Positions 1 through 11,600 of a stretch of DNA of 64,000 nucleotides are shown piece after piece. Source of the DNA: Patiria pectinifera (Eukaryota > Echinodermata > Asteroidea > Valvatida > Asterinidae); contig CM057145.1 in assembly GCA_029964075.1 (NCBI GenBank), forward strand, positions 2,728,001 through 2,792,000. Reading direction: 5' to 3'. The position numbers and the translations under genes were made by a program. Each line of letters begins with the position of its first letter. Positions within the stretch are counted from its first letter, which is position 1. The notes under the pieces were generated by a model. The model was not told the DNA's origin and did not search any database. It was given only the letters and a program-made list of their open reading frames with translations.

Positions 1-455
1 ATGAAAAAGTTTTTTTTTTCAATGCAAGATGATGTCTCAAAACCGCCAAACTCACTGGTTTGACTGGAATCCTGCTGCTGCACAATTTTAACGTGTTTTT
101 AGATGGGGTTACGATCGAGTAGGCCTAAGCTTTATGTGGCCTCTCTGGACTCCCATATTTAGTCTGGCACCCTTTGCAGTCATCAGCCGACATTTGAAGA
201 AAAGAAAAAACGGTAAAAAAAAAAAAAGCCGCGTCGCCGCACAACTTTTCAGGCAAGCTCCATACCAGAAACCGGAGACTTTTTTTTTTGGTCTTAGTGA
301 GACATTTTTCAAAATAAAATGTTCATGACCAGAGCCCAAAAGCATCTACAGCTGTCAAATAAATGCCCCCTTGTCCCCCCCCCCTCCCCCCACAGCTTCA
401 AATTAGTCTAGCAAACCCTCCCCCAGGCCCCCCTTCCCCTCAAAAGTTCACATAC

Positions 456-582
456 CTGTTCGAACAAGCCATTTGGAGTTGGTAGTCCGTCCAATGTGAA
501 CAGTACGGTTCCGTGTGTATTCACTGACCGTGCTGCCTCGCCTGTGCCCGGACCCACCCATGTGACTGGTTACCAACGACAT
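456..582 (-). CDS. Possible first coding exon of an unrecognised minus-strand gene
   Basis: On the minus strand an open stretch begins with ATG at 582-580 and runs 42 codons plus one base to a good donor (CAG|GTATG, GT at 455-454). A possible acceptor (ATTTGTAG) lies at about 612, so the exon could be 456-611 with a short leader. The peptide begins MSLVTSHMGG and is basic and Gly/Ser-rich (for example RNRTVHIGRT). I do not recognise the family. The stretch is GC-richer than its surroundings, as real exons in this window are. No second exon was found in the 450 bases left before the edge, so the call rests on one ORF and two splice-like sites. Confidence 0.3.
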
Positions 583-834
583 CGCTCGTCCGCACAAAAT
601 CCCACAATGCCCTACAAATAAAAAAAAACCTTTACGCACAATGTTCAATGGGCCATATTGCGTAGTTTAGACATTTACAATGTAAACTTGTAAAAAAAAA
701 AAATAGTTTCTTGTCTAAGCCCGCTTCTTTTTTCAGCCCGCACTTTGTTTTTTGAAATACATCATTTGCAAAATATTTTGCCAATTTTTTCAATATAGGG
801 TAAAACTGGGGTATTTTCAACCGGGGGTGAGAGC

Positions 835-1000
835 AGTGTTGGAGTCAATTAAGTCCTCAAAGCTGAGTACCGAAACCAAAGCCGAGTCCAAGTACACTGT
901 GACGAGTCCTAGTCCAAAGCACTGAGTCCGAGTACATTCAAGGCCGAGTACTTGGCCGAGTCCGAGAACCTAAGTCCGAGTCCGAGTCCGAGTAAAATAC
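835..1000. repeat. Degenerate GAGTCC repeat element
   Basis: It starts with AGCAGTGTTGGAGTC and continues as degenerate GAGTCC/GAGTAC hexamers. The element at 32969-33490 starts with almost the same bases (AGCAGTGTTGTAGTC) and continues as GAGTAC hexamers, so both belong to one dispersed family. A short related run lies at about 7820-7860. Confidence 0.55.
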
Positions 1001-3544
1001 CAAAAAGTACCCCAAAAAATTAATAAATAAATAAGCAGGTAAACAAAATTAAACAAACAAACACAGCGCGCTATTTTTTTTTTTTTAACTTCATACTTCA
1101 TTGGTTCAACCATACAGACAGCATGATATTTGGAATATCGTATAAACTCTTTCATCGAATGCTTGTTGAATCAAAATAAGTTGTAAAGTCTCTAATTTTT
1201 GAAAATTCGCCAACGAATGACCGTATGCTTTTGCCTAATTCCGGATAGCACTTGCGACCCAACTACACGCGCGTTAATCGATTTTGTGTGACGTTTTCTG
1301 TGCTGGGTCAAAGATTTTCGGTCGGTGCGTGAGTTCGCGCGGTTGCGCTGCAGACAAAAGTTTCAAAATCATTTACGTTTTTTCTCTTTTAAAAATTTGC
1401 TGGAATTCTCTTGAATGAACTTTTTTTGGAAAATGAAATAATACTTTATCAAAAAATATGCTTGATTCAGTTGGTTCTGACTAAAAAAAAAAGCTTTTCT
1501 CGCATGATTTTTTTTTTTGGCGTGAAGCAGTTTTGATTGATTCGGAACTGATTGAACCGATCCGGAACTAGGAAAAGTGACATCGGTACTTTTGACGTCG
1601 TAAAATCAAAATTAAAAGAGCTTAAATTTTGAAAATTATTTCGTGGTCTCTCCATCACTGAAGATAAACTTTTTAATCAATGTCACTTGAATTCGTGGAG
1701 TAGTTGAGCCGAAAGCAGCCTGAATGATGCTTGTATCCGGAACAAATTCCTTCCTCCATGCCGGAACTAGGAAAACGACTGTATCACAAGACAATCATGA
1801 CTCGACTAGGGCCTATCACTGAGTATATCAGAATTACATTTAAAAGAAGCTGATTAACGTTTCAAATTACAGTCATTTTTGAGTGATAAAAACACTCTAA
1901 AAGAAGACCCGTTACTTTCAGACTTTACAATCGCCAATGAATGACCAATATAATTATCACTCAAGCGTGGAAGCCATATTGAAGTTGACATTCATCATGT
2001 TCGTGCATCGACATCTCAATTAATGAAAATGAACAACCTCGCAAACAGGACGAAAATCCACCTAAATTTGAGCCTACCTTTGTGAGTTCACGACGAAGTA
2101 AACTGGTTACTGCAGTTCAAGCTGCCGTTTTACAATCGCGAAGAGGCTATTTTTCCTCAATAATACATCGTGATCATGATGAATGTGTTACGAATTTGGC
2201 ACGACCGGCGCACCTGTAGTTGTGTGTCTAAATCCTGTCCTGTACTGTACGTAGCTTTTTTATATACACACGTGCATTATCATAATATTATTCAGTCGTT
2301 TTCAAATCCAAACTTAGTTGCAGCTTTGCCTCCAAATCCAGCTAAAATGTCAGATTTCAGTCTTAAATGTCCAATCCAAATGTAACTTTTTGAATTTTAG
2401 TCTTTTATTATAACATTTATATTCCTAAAATGATCTACAAAGCTAAATTGAGCCGGTGTTTCTCATGGGTCTTTAAAAAAATATTATGGAGCGCATACTT
2501 AAACGGAGCCGGTGTTTACAAAAGCATTAATTTACGGAAGCCTTTTTCTGCCACTATAAGAATATGTTTGAAAATTGATTATTTCGTCTGATCTAGATCG
2601 TTCAATCAAATTGCGTGTAAAACAAAAACAAACGTACAAAATAAGCAAACTCGAACCAAAAAAATAATCAAAAGATGGTTATGACGAAACTGACAAGTAA
2701 ATGAAGTTCTTATTTCGCTTTTTCTTTTAAATATAAAAAGACCGAATTGATATTTGAACATGCGCAGCTTGTAAATAATATTGATTATTTTTTGGGGGGG
2801 GGGGGTCAACCGGTCTGCTGCCACCAAACGTTTCAAAAGTCTCCTATAATAAATTAATATTTTCTTTGTAAAATAATAATAAAGTGATTTTATCTAAAGA
2901 AGTACCCTCAATAATTGTGATATTTGTACTATTTTGTAAAATCTGAAATCGATTCGTCAAAAGTGCTTCGCGCGCTCGCTACAATTACGGCATAATGATA
3001 AACTAGCCTACAGAGGGCGCCCTAGCCATATTATTAGCGTGAGAAGAATACAGTAGTAGTACTGCTGTGTCGTGTATGGGCCATCGTATTATTTTCAACA
3101 CCGACTGGTTCCTGGGTTATTTCAACAGGAAAATGATTAAACCAGAGGACGGGAACCATTCTAATTACTGCTATATCGATTAGACGGCGTGTGTGAAATG
3201 ACATGAATGAACGTTTTACTTTCGCGGTAGGGTTCGTTCCGTGATCAGGTGATTAAGCATTTCTCATCATCTTTTTCATCATCAACGCTGTGATTCCAAC
3301 AAATGAGTACAGGTAAATAAACCAACCACGCGAACGTTTAGCAAGTGGGTATCGTTACGCCGGCAGTCGATTTTGACAAAATGTTTGACCGTCTGGTTCC
3401 CTGACGTCATGCCTGACAATTGACATTCATGTCAGGATCTTGGGCTCATACCTGGTTCTTCTTAATCTCATACTTTATTTCACTTTTTAAATAATTAAAA
3501 AGAATGTAGGCCTAGTCAAATGCTAGGCCTTAATTCCAGAACTG

Positions 3545-4963
3545 TAACTGTAACTGTAAGGTTTTACAAACCGGCACAATTGCAGAATACCCCACCACTT
3601 GATCTGTCATTGTCTATGCTGCACCTAGCCGGCTACGGAGTCACAGTTGATTGCCCTCAACAAACCTTCTCAGCGCTACATGTATCAGTGTTCAAAATTA
3701 GCAGTAGCCCGCTTGCCAAATGCTAGTCAAAACTGCGGCGGGCTAGTCAAACTATTCCTTAAGTAGCCCGGCTGGCGAGTCAAAAAATTGGGATACGGCA
3801 AAGATGAAAGGACAGGAATAGATAAATCATTAAATTCAGAAAGCAAACCTGTATCAATTTATGTATAATTTTATCTACTGTTTGAACGGGTTACATTATT
3901 AGATCTGTGTATTAACAACACTGACAAGATTGCCTCAGCTAGCTCAGAATAGATCAGGAATCAGTTGGAATTGGGCAAAAACGAATTTTACTTACGACCT
4001 ATATTCGTTCCAAGGTCGCCCTTATGGATCACGTCTATTTTCACATCACATACTTGCGTGAGAACGAAAATGATAACGACGCGAAGATTTACCTGCGTAC
4101 ATCCGATGGATTCTAGATTTATTCAGGCTCGTTTGGATCACATTTTAATACAGTTTTATCAACGAACATTTTCTTGATTTATTTGTAAATGAAAAGAAAT
4201 CCCTCAAATTTATTCGAAAAAGTTGTCCTTCCCAAAAGCCATTTGAGTCTCCTGTTTAAGTATTAATATAAGTTTTTACCCAATGACCACCCCAAAATCA
4301 TTTTAAAAATTGTCATGCTTGAACGAGTGATCAAGTTTTTCAAGTCCACACAGAAGTGAGAGGTCAATCTTTGGCACAATATTTCTCCTTCACGTCATGC
4401 AAATTTTTAGTTTCCATAAAATTCCGAGGGTAATTTTCTTAAGAAATCAATGTACCAAAACTACTTCCAAAAACTCTGACTTTTACACGCTAATTTTCCT
4501 GAAGCGCGCCACCAGGGGTCAACTTTCAGGCTCTATACTCGTTTTACATGTATGCACATTGTTGTTTATGTAACGTTCTCTAAAAGAAATAAAATGCGGG
4601 CTAGTGAAAATGCCTGCGGGCTAGTTAAGAGCCTGTTTCAGTAGCCCGGCTGGCTAGCGAACAAAAAAGTTAAGGTCGAACCCTGTGTATGTACTATGTG
4701 TCATGCTCCACTGCACTCCCACTCCGTATCCGCGTAGCCGGCAACAGGGTAGTTGGTTTGGACTTACAATTTTGTCAGCAACTCCCATTCATTTTGTGTT
4801 GCTTCGTTCTCAAGGGGACCCCGCTCAGTATCCGCGTAGCTGGAATTGGACTTAAATTGTTTCTTTTCCAGTGATTCCAACTTCGTAGCCATAGAATTTA
4901 GGGGTGTATTTCCGAGTGGCGGGGTATTCTGCAGTTACTCCTACAAACCTTACAGAAAGACAA
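3545..4963. mobile_element. Foldback element with an internal GGGCTAGT-repeat insertion
   Basis: The left end (about 3545-3592, CTGTAAGGTTTTACAAAC followed by GCAGAATACCCC) reappears inverted at about 4918-4963 (GGGGTATTCTGCAG, then CCTACAAACCTTACAG). This marks terminal inverted repeats about 1.4 kb apart. Inside, two direct copies of a GGGCTAGT/AGTAGCCCGGCTGGC block lie at about 3690-3785 and 4597-4665, consistent with a second repeat nested in the first. No transposase ORF is visible. The class is undetermined. Confidence 0.45.
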
Positions 4964-5183
4964 ATTGAAGTTGCTGTAGCAGAAAATTCTCAAAGTTTTT
5001 CAAACCTCCAAACTCTCCTGTCAAAAAAATGTTCGGCCTCAATATTTCACAATCTTGATGGGGAAAGGTACCGCTAGGGTGGGTTGAAATCCCTCAAATG
5101 TCAAACAAAAATGTGCAATTCACCAGAATTTCGTTCACCGGGATCACAGGAGCCTCGCACTCGGCTGTCTCTCGTCATTTACC

Positions 5184-5317
5184 GTCGACTGAGGGCGTTT
5201 TAATTCTCTCGGCCAACTACAGCGTGGCTTTCATTTCATCGCGCGAGGCACAAAAACACTCTCGGAATGAAAACCGCACTGTAGTTGGTCAAGAGAAGTA
5301 AAGTGCCCTCAGTCGAC
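5184..5317. repeat. 134-bp imperfect palindrome (small foldback element)
   Basis: GTCGACTGAGGGC at 5184 pairs with GCCCTCAGTCGAC ending at 5317. The arms continue inward (TTCTCTCGGCCAACTACAG against CTGTAGTTGGTCAAGAGAA). It lies about 200 bp upstream of the SAP30BP start codon and could affect the leader or promoter. No ORF. Confidence 0.6.
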
Positions 5318-5523
5318 AGATTGTAAAAACTTACATACAGTTCTGGAAGTAGCTAGAGCTAGTTCCGACTCTTGGCAAAATTTGGTTTTCTTGAAGAAAG
5401 CCAGAGCCAGCTAAAATCATGGAGGAATAAAAATGGGAATACACTGCCTTTTTTAACTCTTCATCTGCAACCATTACCCTGAAACTATTTTCCTTTTTTT
5501 TTTCAACAGACTGATTTCGGACT

Positions 5524-5629
5524 ATGAGTCTCACTAAGACTGATTCGACTGCAGCCATTGCCTCGCTAGTGAGCTATGGAGGAGAAGATTCAGAACCAGA
5601 CTCAGAAGACGAAAGCAGGGCAAGCCAGG
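5524..5629 (+). CDS. SAP30BP: SAP30BP exon 1
   Basis: Codes residues 1-35 plus one base. Start ATG at 5524; donor G|GTAGGC. Acidic, Ser-rich N-terminus typical of the family. Confidence 0.85.
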
Positions 5630-8600
5630 GTAGGCTATGTTAGAATTTCACTAGCAGAGAAAGATTTGTTAAACACTTATTAAAGGTCAATTTGCTTAAT
5701 TTTTTTTTAATTACTGTGACATTTTGCCATCAACTTATTCATATTTCATCAGTTTCACATTCAAACATAGCCAAATAACCATGTGAGTGCTCCTTAACTC
5801 TAACCTTCCCAAATCCTCCCAAATATCGTTGCAAAATGGAGGGTTTTGCGGGATCGAGGCTATACGGCAAAGATGTGTGGCTGATTTTGGAGGATGCATC
5901 TGTGTTAAGGTCTTATGTTGTTTGTGTTCAGCCGTGAATACATTTAGGCCTAGACTGTACCTGAAATCCTCCGCACTGCTCCAGGATGCCACTGGCCAAG
6001 CCTCAACATATTGACAGTCACTGCTGCAGGACTTTGCAGGATTCAGGCAGTGGTCACCCCTCCACGGACCATATTCAAGAAATAATGGAGGAATTTGCAG
6101 GATTGAGGCTACATGCTATTTTTCCATGAGGCCAATTGGAGGATTTTGCAGGATTGAGGCTACATCCTAGCAAAAAGGCCTAGGGAGTTAGGGTTAAACT
6201 AATGACCCTGAAAATCCTTGCCAGACACCAGCCCCCCCCCCCCCACAAGAACCAAATGTTTGTGTAATGAAATTACGATATTGTGAGTCTAGCCGGCCTC
6301 ACTGCAGGGCATGGATTAATCAGCCTGTCAACAAGACTGGTAATACAGAGAGGTTACCAACCAAATATTGTGTGATTGATATTGCTGTTGACTGGTACTT
6401 TTTTTCTGATTTGTAACGGTCCCACTGATTGTCAAACTGACTGCTGTTACTTGACAGTCGGGCAGTGCTATTGTATAGGGTTACCCAGTAACACCACTGA
6501 ATGGGCTAAATCTGGCGCATTGTGTAGACCATGTACGAAAAGACTTCCAGTGAAAAGCCATTGTGAATCAACTGAATAGAATGTGTGCACTCTGGGACCA
6601 GCCCTACTAGTTTCTCTCGTCTGAGTCGTCTTTACATATCATGTGTCCACAGGTCTTGTGGCGTACGCGGGCGACGAGGAAAGATTACCTACAGAAGTCG
6701 CGGAGGACTTACGTGATGCTGATGTCATCAGCGATGACGAAATGCCGCAAATCCAAGGACTGGCGAAGGTAAGTTGCCACAGATCCCCCATTTTCCAATT
6801 TGGTTATCCAACATTCTATTGATTAAAAGCCAGCAGAATCATTTGCAGAAAATATTGTTAACGTTGGAAGAGGAATGCTAACCCTAACCGCCCTGAATCC
6901 TTCAAAATCCTCTTTGCAAAAGTGGAGGAATTTGGAGGATTGAGGTTACATGGCAAAAGTGCGTCACTGATTTCGTAGGATGCACTTTGTCAAGGTCTTG
7001 GGCCGGACCATGTGTTGTTTTTGCTCAGCCAAGCATAAATATAGGCCTGGATTATGCTTGAAATCCTCCGTACTGCTCCAGGATGTCACTGGCCAAGCCT
7101 CAACATATTGACAATCACTGCCGCAGGATTCATGCAGTGGTCATCCCTCCACGGACCATATTCAAGATATAATGGAGGAATTTGCAGGATTGAGGCTATA
7201 TGCTTTATTTCCATGAGGCCAATTGCAGGATTTTGCAGGATTGAGGCTACATCGTAGCTAAAAGGCCTAGGGAGTTAGGGTTAACAAACTTTCCTTGAAA
7301 TGTTGTTTGGGAAAAAATTGAAAAGTATGATTTTTTTCCTTCAAAACTTGATGCTGATGTACTAAATTTGATCACATGAGGGCAGTATTCAAACATCCAA
7401 GTGTTCAGAACCCTGCAACAAAAATACCCGATGACGTTTTCGCACCTTTTCTTTCTCTTAATTGAAAAGTATGATTTTTTTCTTCAAAATTTGATGCTGA
7501 TGTACTAAATTTGATCACATGAGGGCAGTATTCAAACATCCAATTGTTCAGAACCCTGCAACAAAAATACCCGACGAAGTTTTCGCACCGTCTCTTTCTC
7601 TGAATTGAAATGATTCCTTGTGGTTGGGTTCAGGTAGGAGACGATGCCTATCTTAACGCATCAATCAACTCCGAGTCTGCGGTTGCGTTATCGGAGAGTA
7701 TCCGTCGCTCCTGCAGCATGGACGATGGCGACGTGAGGCTCCCCCCTGAACCGACAGGCAGATGCTCGAAACACTTACAGGTAACAAACACTCAAATCAC
7801 CATGGCAATGTTGTCGTACTCACACTCGTACTCGTACTCAAACTCAGACTCATACTCTTTCTAGTGGTGGAGACTTCTAAATGCGGTTATCACATTTTTA
7901 TTGAAAGGGAAGATACAACATTTGCAAAAAGGCAGTCTTTACAAAATATTTTGGGGGTAAATACCCCCTTTCCCCCCCCCCCCCCTGCTACTAGAGGTGA
8001 TCATCTTCGGATAGAAATGGAAATTTCTCCCAAAAGTCTTTGGATTACCCCGTGACAATTGAACAGAAAATTAAAGATGATAAAGTGTGCTTTAATTTGG
8101 TGTGTGTCTCGGACAGTTGTGAATATTTTAAATAATTTTTGGAAGTTCGCGAAATTAGCACTGAAGTCTGTGGAAGTCGATTTACTGCTCTACACCCATG
8201 TATGTACTCATACTGACATTTTGTTTGCTTGTTTTTATCCTTTCTAGGATAAGATTTCAAATTTCTACAAGAAACGCTTCAATCTGAACCGCATTCAGGC
8301 TCGGAAAGATTTACGGAACCCGAGGTAAGTCCGAGTCGCGAAGTTTATCGGGAGTGCGGCGTTGTAAATATGTGAGTGTTGATGCGTACTAGCGCAGTGG
8401 GCGGTGCCGAATGTATCGGTGTCTGGAGTGTATGGGCTCCGTGCGCCGATAAAGAGGGCGCCCTTTTACCTATCAACGGCGTCCCATGGGCGGGACATTT
8501 CGCCGATGACTCGCACCGTTCCTTGTGTGTGACGCACGTACACCAGGGGATTTGTGCTATGTACACGCAGTGGCCGCACTTCGCGGCAAATGAATTGCAG

Positions 8601-11600
8601 TCAGGCAAGATGGCGTCGGTTGGTCACCCCCAACTGTACTTTCTTTGCCAGTGAGGGGGTACTTGTGAACGGAGCGGATGGCAATCAATAGAGGGCTCTT
8701 TACGTACACTTTCAGAAACGGAACTGGGCACGGGCAGTAGTGACAAAAAATCCCAACAACAAAACAAAATAATTGATTGTTTACAAATTTTCAGATTTAT
8801 TGATGTTTGTAGTCTTTGGTATGTCTACTACATGTATTTTAGAGAAAAAAATATAAAAATCTTGGAAAACTAGAGTTTTTAAGGCAAAATTTGAAAAATT
8901 TCAAGGCCTTTTTCTCAGCATTCTACTTTTTTGACATATTGATAAATTTGAACTTTAAACAGCCATAACTTGTCAACGGAATGCCCGATTCAAGTGCAAC
9001 AAACAGTACTGCAAGAAGAATTTTATTCTCTTTCCTAATACCCGTAAATTTTCATTTGGACCTCATCCTAGATCCGTCTCATTTTGCCGGAACGTCTCAC
9101 AAGCGTTTCATTGTTTTCTCGGTTGCAGTATTTATGAAAAGCTGATTACATATCTCCACATTGATGAGCTAGGCAGCAATTTCCCGAGTGACGTCTTCAA
9201 CCCTCACGGCTGGGATGAAAGTTCCTACTACGAAGCGCTCGGTAAGTGTTGCGACTAAAAGCAACTTCGAAATGTGGTTGCGTTTATCACCGATTTCCGT
9301 TGCATGAAACAACTGAGAACAGTTTTACTCCCCCTGGATGCCAGTCCATCGCAGGTTACTCCCCAGCAAATACCGGTACCCATTTATACCCCTGGGTGGG
9401 GAGAGCCAAGTACGGTAAAGTGGCTTGCCCAAGGACACAACATATGACCAGCAGCTGGATTCGAACCCCTGACCCTCTGATCACGAGTGACAATTCCTAT
9501 TCAATGTGGCACACTCCCCTTAGGTAATCAGCGCTGTGTTCTCTGATTGGTTGAGAGGTTAGTGGGTAGAGAGACAAGTTGGTGTGAAGTAGCTTGCCTG
9601 AGGACACAATATATGGCTAGCTGTAGGATTCGAACCCCTGACCTTTTAAATATGAGTCACAAACCCAAACCACTAGACCACACTCCCCTTAACCCTGCGC
9701 AGAATGACCTGCTACCCTTTTGGGCCCCAGGTAACCAATTTTTTTGAAAAAAAAATAAAAATTGAGGGCCAATGACGGTCACCTTCCATCTAATCCTCAT
9801 TCAACCCTTGCCAAATCAGCTGGTTCAATGAACTTTGCAGCCAGGGCTACACCCAGGCTGTATCAACAAACTTTCGACCAGGCCTCCTGCCAAGTCTCAT
9901 TGAAAATCAACAAAGACCTGTAACTTGACACAGTCATCTCCCTTCATAACTGCATACCACAGCAGCCAGTCAATTATCTTTCCAGCGCACAGTCTGGCAA
10001 CTGTCTGGACACTGTCTGGCACGTGGCTTTTTGTTGTATTGCTACGAATAGGGTCTTGCGTAGTGCGGGAAAGTACCTGCTGCCCAGAGGGCAGCAGTTT
10101 ACGAGTTGTTGTAAAGTTTTTTGTAAACGCTGCGCAGGGTTCAGCGCAGTGTTGTGTTAATGGAAGTGAGAGGCAAATTGGTGTGACGTAGCTTGCCCAG
10201 GGACACACTGAATGGCCAGCAGGAGGATTCGAACCCCTGACCTTTTAATTATGTGTCACAAACCCAAACCACTAGACCACACTCCCCTTAATCAGCGTAG
10301 TGTTCTGTTATTGCTGGTGAGAGAGGCAAATTGGAGTGAAGTAGCTTGCCCAGGGACACACTGAATGACCAGCAGCAGGATTTGAATCCCTGACCTTTTA
10401 ATTATGTGTCACAAACCCAAACCACTAGACCACACTCCCCTTAATCAGCGTAGTGTTCTGTTATTGTTGGTGAGAGAGGCAAATTGGAGTGAAGTAGCTT
10501 GCCCAAGGACACTGTGAATGACCAGCAGCAGGATTGGAACCCCTGACCTTTTAAATATGAGTCACAAACCCAAACCACTAGACCACACTCCCCTTAACCA
10601 GCGTAGTGTTCTGTTATTGCTGGTGAGAGAGGCAAATTGGAGTGAAGTAGCTTGCCCAAGGACACTGTGAATGACCAGCAGCAGGATTTGAACCCCTGAC
10701 CTTTTCAATATGAGTCACAAACCCTAACCACTAGACCACACTCCCCTTAATCAGCGTAGTGTTCAGTTATTATTGGTGAGAGAGGCCAATTGGTGTGAAG
10801 TAGCTTGCCCAGGGACACACTGAATGGCCAGCAGCAGGATTCGAACCCCTGACCTGTTAAATATGAGTCACAAACCTTTACCACTAAGCCAAACCCCTCT
10901 CCTCTCCAAATGTATACTGTGTCTTACTTGTTTTTCACTGCACTGACTGTCAATTTTATTCCTTCTTTACCTTTGATTTTTACAGCTAAAGTACAAAAGG
11001 AAGATATGGCCAAACGTGAAAAGGAAAAGAAAGAACGAACCAAAGTAGAATTCAAGATGGGGATGGCCAAAAAGTCATTATCGGCATTAGCCCAGACGGT
11101 CACCACAACTGCAGGGGTAGTAACTACAACATCTACAGCAGTGACTACACAACCTACAACCACCGCAGTACCACTGCTGTCCATCACGACTAGCCATTCG
11201 TTACCAGCCACTACTTCAGGTATGTAGCTTAAAATTGTGTGTACACGGAGTGAGTGAAAAAAACGAAACCCAAATGTCAGGACTATTGCTTTTATGAAGT
11301 TCTGCATGTAGCACTTTCAAAATCTAGGATATAAAAGCCCAATTCATAACCTTTGTTAGTACAAGAATCATTCACATGTACTTCTCAAGTTCCAGAATTT
11401 TTAACACAAGCACCGTTTTAAAGTTCTGTCCACGGATCACAAAAAGGTAAGTGTTCTTTCAGCAAAACGAAAACAATTCACATACATCCCTATGTGATTT
11501 GTTTTCGTTTTGCTGAAAGAACACTTACTTTTGTGTGATCCATGGACAGAACTTTAAAATGCTGGTTGTGTCTAAAATTCCATTACTTGAAAAGTACATG

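Larger units (their letters stand above)
1..5523. other. Region upstream of SAP30BP, mostly repeats
   Basis: Apart from the possible minus-strand exon near 456-611, no coding exon is supported here. It holds a GAGTCC-rich degenerate repeat (about 835-1000), homopolymer runs, a nested foldback element (about 3545-4963) and a small inverted repeat (5184-5317). The SAP30BP promoter and leader must lie in its right part, but no TATA box or clear start site was identified. Confidence 0.5.

Noticed and set aside
7610-7864. ORF running past SAP30BP exon 3 into TCGTACTCATACTCA repeats
   Set aside because: The donor at 7780/7781 and the fit to the next exon show that the tail is intron.
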